NCBI GenBank assembly: GCA_030619735.1
Contig: JAUXAV010000030.1
Location: forward strand, 1-9,736
From: Candidatus Aenigmatarchaeota archaeon
Lineage (GTDB): Archaea > Aenigmatarchaeota > Aenigmatarchaeia > QMZP01 > JAUXAV01
DNA: 9,736 nucleotides
Direction: 5' to 3'
In this document: positions 6,588-9,736 of the stretch, one piece after another
How positions within the stretch are numbered: position 1 is the stretch's first letter
How the letters are laid out: the number at the start of each line of letters is the position of its first letter
Made by a program: the position numbers and the translations under genes
The notes under the pieces: model-generated
Database searches by the model: none
What the model was told of the DNA's origin: nothing
The model's input: the letters and a program-made list of their open reading frames with translations, nothing else

Positions 6588-7697
6588 ATGAAAGTAAGTA
6601 CAATCTATGTGCTGGGTGCACTAGCAATAGCCGGTGCTGCCTTGCACGTAAGAAATACCACCCATCACGTATGGAATTGGACATATAAAAGGCTAAACCC
6701 AGAGGCTGCAGTCTCAGTCTATAGGGGGCCAATACCAGCAGGTGGACTTGATTTTGAGATAGGCAAAGGCAGACCATACATGCTTACATTTGATGGTGAC
6801 ATAGATGAAAGACAATTACAGGGAAGGCTTCATCTGGATGCAATTACAGAAACTAAGGGTGCTGAACCCCCAAACGGTGCAGCTGTAGCATTGGCTCCGG
6901 TGCCTGATTCCAGGGGTTTTGAGCCTGGAGTGGATGCACCCCCAGCCTTCAGGGCAGATGATGTAATTTTAGAACCAGACACCGAGCCCATTGAGCCAGA
7001 GCCCCAAAAGCCAAAAAGGCCCAAACTAAGGGCTCCAAGCCCGAAAAACCCGGTTTATTTGGGCACTTTCAATGATATGGAGAGGGTCTATGCCAGTTCA
7101 GAAGAAAAACTAAAAGACCTTATGAACGATCTTGATTCTGGTGTATGCATACCCTGGGGAGAAAAAATCTATGGAAGGAGATTTGACCCTGATAAGGACT
7201 ATGAACTTGGATGCGGCAATTTTGATGAAGGTATGGCCGTATTCTGGGCTGAAGGCAAGACAGAAACAAGGAGCCTTTCAGATAAGGAGATGAGAGCATT
7301 CCTTAAGGCAATGCATTTAGAGGATTATGCTGAAAGAGAAACCCCGCTCCAGCTGAGATATAAGGGAAGAATAGTTACGGTATACAATGATAAAGTAACC
7401 ATGACCCCCTTTTATCTCATAACAATTCCGGACATGGGAGAGTATGCACTTGACCAGATTCCAGAAAACATATCAGGGCTTTCAAATGAGCTCGTTATAA
7501 AAGCGCCAGAAAGACGTGACAGTGACGGAAAACTATTTGTAACTGGTTATCAGGAACCTTGGGGGCTCAGGATAACAGCACGGGGCGGGCATTTAAAAAT
7601 AAGGACAACCGGGTATCACCCAATAGAATTAAGCGACAAAGAACAGGAAAGAAGGCTGATAAAAAACGACAGTACAATAACAGTGAGTCCAAACTAA
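6588..7697 (+). CDS. Membrane-anchored or secreted protein with Pro/Glu linker and unknown C-terminal domain
   Basis: This 369-residue protein is unrecognised. A hydrophobic segment at about 5-20 directly follows the start and is either a signal peptide or an N-terminal anchor. V-Y-R-G-P-I-P (44-50) and a short beta region to about 86 follow, resembling the matching region of the first cassette protein. Residues about 105-155 are a low-complexity linker rich in Pro, Glu and Lys (E-P-D-T-E-P-I-E-P-E-P). The C-terminal ~210 residues look folded, alpha/beta and then beta-rich. Their only two cysteines (C-I-P-W-G at 187 and G-C-G at 209) are 22 residues apart and could pair if the domain is extracellular. 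No catalytic motif stands out. The gene starts 11 nt after the previous one, and its stop overlaps the stop of the convergent gene by 4 nt. A surface-displayed domain on a stalk is the simplest reading. Confidence 0.74.
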   Translation: MKVSTIYVLGALAIAGAALHVRNTTHHVWNWTYKRLNPEAAVSVYRGPIPAGGLDFEIGKGRPYMLTFDGDIDERQLQGRLHLDAITETKGAEPPNGAAVALAPVPDSRGFEPGVDAPPAFRADDVILEPDTEPIEPEPQKPKRPKLRAPSPKNPVYLGTFNDMERVYASSEEKLKDLMNDLDSGVCIPWGEKIYGRRFDPDKDYELGCGNFDEGMAVFWAEGKTETRSLSDKEMRAFLKAMHLEDYAERETPLQLRYKGRIVTVYNDKVTMTPFYLITIPDMGEYALDQIPENISGLSNELVIKAPERRDSDGKLFVTGYQEPWGLRITARGGHLKIRTTGYHPIELSDKEQERRLIKNDSTITVSPN

Positions 7698-9736
7698 ACC
7701 CCTATCTCCCTGCAGGTAAGGGTTTCACTCCACCCAGGATAGGGCGCTCTAACCATCTGATTGCACTGACCCAGTTCACACCCACCCTCCCCATAATTGC
7801 AAGGCTGCCTTGGCACCGCTGGTTCAAAACCGCCGCTGATTTTCCTGGCGCAAAAATCCGCATCCCCAAAACCCTCTGTTATTAAAGGATAATAGTGTCC
7901 AACCATCTCATTATACTGCTTTTTGCAGTCCTCATCAGCATCCGGCGCGTTTGCTACAGTTCTGGTAAAGCAGCACAGGTTAAGCCTTTTCTCAGGCTCC
8001 GGCTCAACCCCCCCCTCCTGGCAGGTCCCCTTCTCCGGATCTAAAGACGAAGGAACGCATACCTTCCCAATCTTCTCGCAGTCCTTGTTACCGCAGCACC
8101 AGGAGCCGAATGCAAGCTTTGCATCCTTCCTCTCCCACTTGGCAAAGCTGTATGTTGCTTTTGCATTAATATAATAGGTCTTTGAGGGATTCCCGCCCGG
8201 GACAATTGCATCCTTATCAGGGTAGAAATCGCAGTACAGGACATTCTCCCTGAAACCCTCACCCTCCTTTATCTCCCAGATAATCTTACCCTTCTTCGTT
8301 ACCTCTGCCTGCCCGTAGCAGGGCACATCACTATCCTGATTTAATGTGACAAATTCCTTTGGTATATCAACCTCAACCCTGATAGGCGGCTTTATCAGGC
8401 TGTTCTCACCTTCTTCACTCTTGAGTTTCATGCCAATAAAGAACCCTGTCCCTGCCCTTATGGGCTGCTCCATGCTTGAGAGGGAGAGCTTGACCGGGGC
8501 ACTGGTCACCTTGGAAGTTTCTGTCCTCTTAACCAGGGTCCCTGCCTGTGCCATCCTGCTCCATTCCTCCTGGCTCAGGAACTCAACCTGGAAGCTTGAT
8601 TCAACCTCATAATCATAGCTCACCATCACATTTATGGGTATGAGTTTCTCCCTCAAATCCGCCCTTTCCACCACCTCACAACCCAGGACCCCTCCCATCA
8701 CAAAGCTCCTGATATCCTGCTGCCCCAGTTCATTTTCCTTCTTCCCATCCACATAAAACGTGTACTCACCACACCTTCTATACTGTTTTGTGCATTCCAT
8801 ATCACCCTGAACTTTTTCTCCTACAAGCTCCCCTATATATACCTTCTCCCTCTTATACTCCAGGCCTTCCTTCTCCTGCCATTCCCCTGTGGGCACCTTC
8901 ACCTTTTCCCCGCCAATCTCCTTCTCTTCATACCCCTTTGCCGTACTATATGTAAGGTCAGTATATATGGATGCACTGACATTCCTGGCACCAAACCCCC
9001 CCTCATTCTTAATAGTGAACATCAGCTGGAAGGGCTGCTCCACGTATATGTCATTCATGCCTGTCCCTATACTAAATCCACTTATCTCAACACCAAAAGA
9101 CCCGACCTTATCTGTCCCTCCTGTCTGCCCGTATGTCCCGTCCATCACCTGGTGCGCATACGCAACAGGATTCGTTATCATCAAAAAGGCACTGCCAAAG
9201 GTTTCACTGATGGCTCCAAATACACCACCAAGGGGCTCTGCTATCGTATTGAACGCACTATGGACAGTGGGCCACCACTGTCCCAGCAAGGCAGAGCCTA
9301 CCTCCTGGGAGCCGGGCCCCAGGCCCCATATAACGGTTGCACCTCCCATCATAATAAAGCCTGTAACGGGCCTTGTCTGCCTTGGCGAAAACAATCCTCC
9401 TATGAAGCTTATAATCCAAAAGTAGAGAAAGGTATACGCCATTGAGTCGGTGAGGCCCCAGCCTGCTCCAAACATCTCTGGCTGAAATCCGATTGGTGCC
9501 AGTGCTCCTGAACCCACAAGCGCAATAGCCATAAGAACGAAGAAAAACATCTTGTCAAGCATGGCAGTACTGGCAGCCACTGCAGCCTGTCCGCCAGTTT
9601 CCCTCTTACCTCTTGAAATAGGTACTATGGCAAAAAACGCAAAGGCCATAATAACAAGCACATACGATTTGAACAGGTATGAAAATACATAAAACGGAAT
9701 AAAATAGCATCCGAGAATCGCAAACCTGAGGAGCGA
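7694..9736 (-). CDS. Large multi-span envelope protein with beta domains and Cys-rich C-terminus, 5' end off window
   Basis: The frame is open from the stop (CTA on the + strand, 7694-7696) to the right edge, giving at least 680 residues. The GTG at 9661 is probably not the true start: the upstream codons stay open and encode another hydrophobic, aromatic-rich stretch (Y-F-I-P-F-Y-V-F-S-Y-L-F). Counting from that GTG, hydrophobic helices lie at about 1-15, 36-58, 74-92 and 99-116. A Gly-rich amphipathic segment follows (about 120-170). Residues about 190-240 contain F-Q-L-M-F-T-I-K-N-E-G-G, reminiscent of CARDB-like adhesion domains, and beta-rich sequence runs to about 515. The last ~135 residues hold 13 cysteines, including two adjacent pairs (W-C-C-G-N and L-C-C-F), suggesting a disulfide-stabilised exterior. 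It may be a surface or secretion-complex component, but I cannot name it. Strand and codon style (ATA, AGG) indicate a separate chromosomal operon convergent with the cassette. Confidence 0.82.
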   Translation of the reverse strand, partial: SLLRFAILGCYFIPFYVFSYLFKSYVLVIMAFAFFAIVPISRGKRETGGQAAVAASTAMLDKMFFFVLMAIALVGSGALAPIGFQPEMFGAGWGLTDSMAYTFLYFWIISFIGGLFSPRQTRPVTGFIMMGGATVIWGLGPGSQEVGSALLGQWWPTVHSAFNTIAEPLGGVFGAISETFGSAFLMITNPVAYAHQVMDGTYGQTGGTDKVGSFGVEISGFSIGTGMNDIYVEQPFQLMFTIKNEGGFGARNVSASIYTDLTYSTAKGYEEKEIGGEKVKVPTGEWQEKEGLEYKREKVYIGELVGEKVQGDMECTKQYRRCGEYTFYVDGKKENELGQQDIRSFVMGGVLGCEVVERADLREKLIPINVMVSYDYEVESSFQVEFLSQEEWSRMAQAGTLVKRTETSKVTSAPVKLSLSSMEQPIRAGTGFFIGMKLKSEEGENSLIKPPIRVEVDIPKEFVTLNQDSDVPCYGQAEVTKKGKIIWEIKEGEGFRENVLYCDFYPDKDAIVPGGNPSKTYYINAKATYSFAKWERKDAKLAFGSWCCGNKDCEKIGKVCVPSSLDPEKGTCQEGGVEPEPEKRLNLCCFTRTVANAPDADEDCKKQYNEMVGHYYPLITEGFGDADFCARKISGGFEPAVPRQPCNYGEGGCELGQCNQMVRAPYPGWSETLTCREIGV

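Noticed and set aside
7559..7885. 108-codon + strand open frame spanning the convergent junction
   Set aside because: It overlaps both real genes in another frame, has no ribosome site, and shows no protein-like organisation.
8889..9425. 178-codon + strand open frame opposite the large envelope gene
   Set aside because: The - strand product has coherent helices, a CARDB-like segment and cysteine patterning. The + strand product is Pro/Ser-rich without structure, as expected for a shadow.
9659..9661. GTG as the true start of the large - strand gene
   Set aside because: The frame continues upstream without a stop to position 9736 and encodes another hydrophobic stretch, so the start is most likely outside the window.
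1..9736. tRNA, rRNA, CRISPR repeats, insertion-sequence ends or transposase
   Set aside because: Nearly all sequence is occupied by genes with short gaps. I saw no cloverleaf, no regularly spaced repeats, no flanking inverted repeats and no transposase motifs.

Overview
The window is archaeal. It encodes an archaellum/type IV-pilus-type secretion ATPase with two separate FlaJ/TadC-like membrane proteins, a class III signal-peptide pilin-like protein and a DUF63 membrane protein. TATA-like boxes lie about 25 nt before apparently leaderless starts, and GGTGA/GGAGG ribosome sites occur elsewhere. Codon choice is dominated by ATA (Ile) and AGG (Arg). The small split-FlaJ gene set and the large cysteine-rich envelope protein suggest a DPANN-type or related small archaeon, but the lineage cannot be fixed from this sequence alone.

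Region 1 (about 1-4088, + strand) is a compact four-gene operon for a type IV filament or secretion machine: pilin-like subunit (48-458), ATPase (498-2294), and two T2SSF-type platform proteins (2312-3160 and 3168-4088). The platform pair would anchor the hexameric ATPase at the membrane, and ATP hydrolysis would drive the pilin-like protein out of the membrane. No prepilin peptidase is present in the window. Region 2 (4133-5080) is a DUF63 multi-spanning membrane protein on the same strand with its own TATA-like element.

Region 3 (5081-7697, + strand) is a three-gene cassette I do not recognise, with the clearest leadered promoter plus Shine-Dalgarno site in the window. The first gene encodes a cytoplasmic helical domain, one transmembrane helix and a beta-rich exterior. 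The second is a soluble helical protein with a disordered Pro/Glu/Lys tail. The third is membrane-anchored, with a Pro/Glu linker and a C-terminal domain of unknown type. By eye the first protein looks like the helical domain of the second joined to the anchor and 'Y-x-G-x-[IL]-P' domain of the third. This cassette is the best candidate in the window for an undescribed system.

Region 4 (7694 to the right edge, - strand) is a large envelope protein with several N-terminal membrane helices, beta-rich exterior domains and a C-terminal tail with 13 cysteines. Its reading frame runs open to the window edge, so its 5' end is missing. It converges on the cassette, and the two stop codons overlap by 4 nt. 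No gap exceeds 300 bases; the longest is 5081-5179. I see no tRNA, rRNA, CRISPR array, insertion sequence or replication origin.
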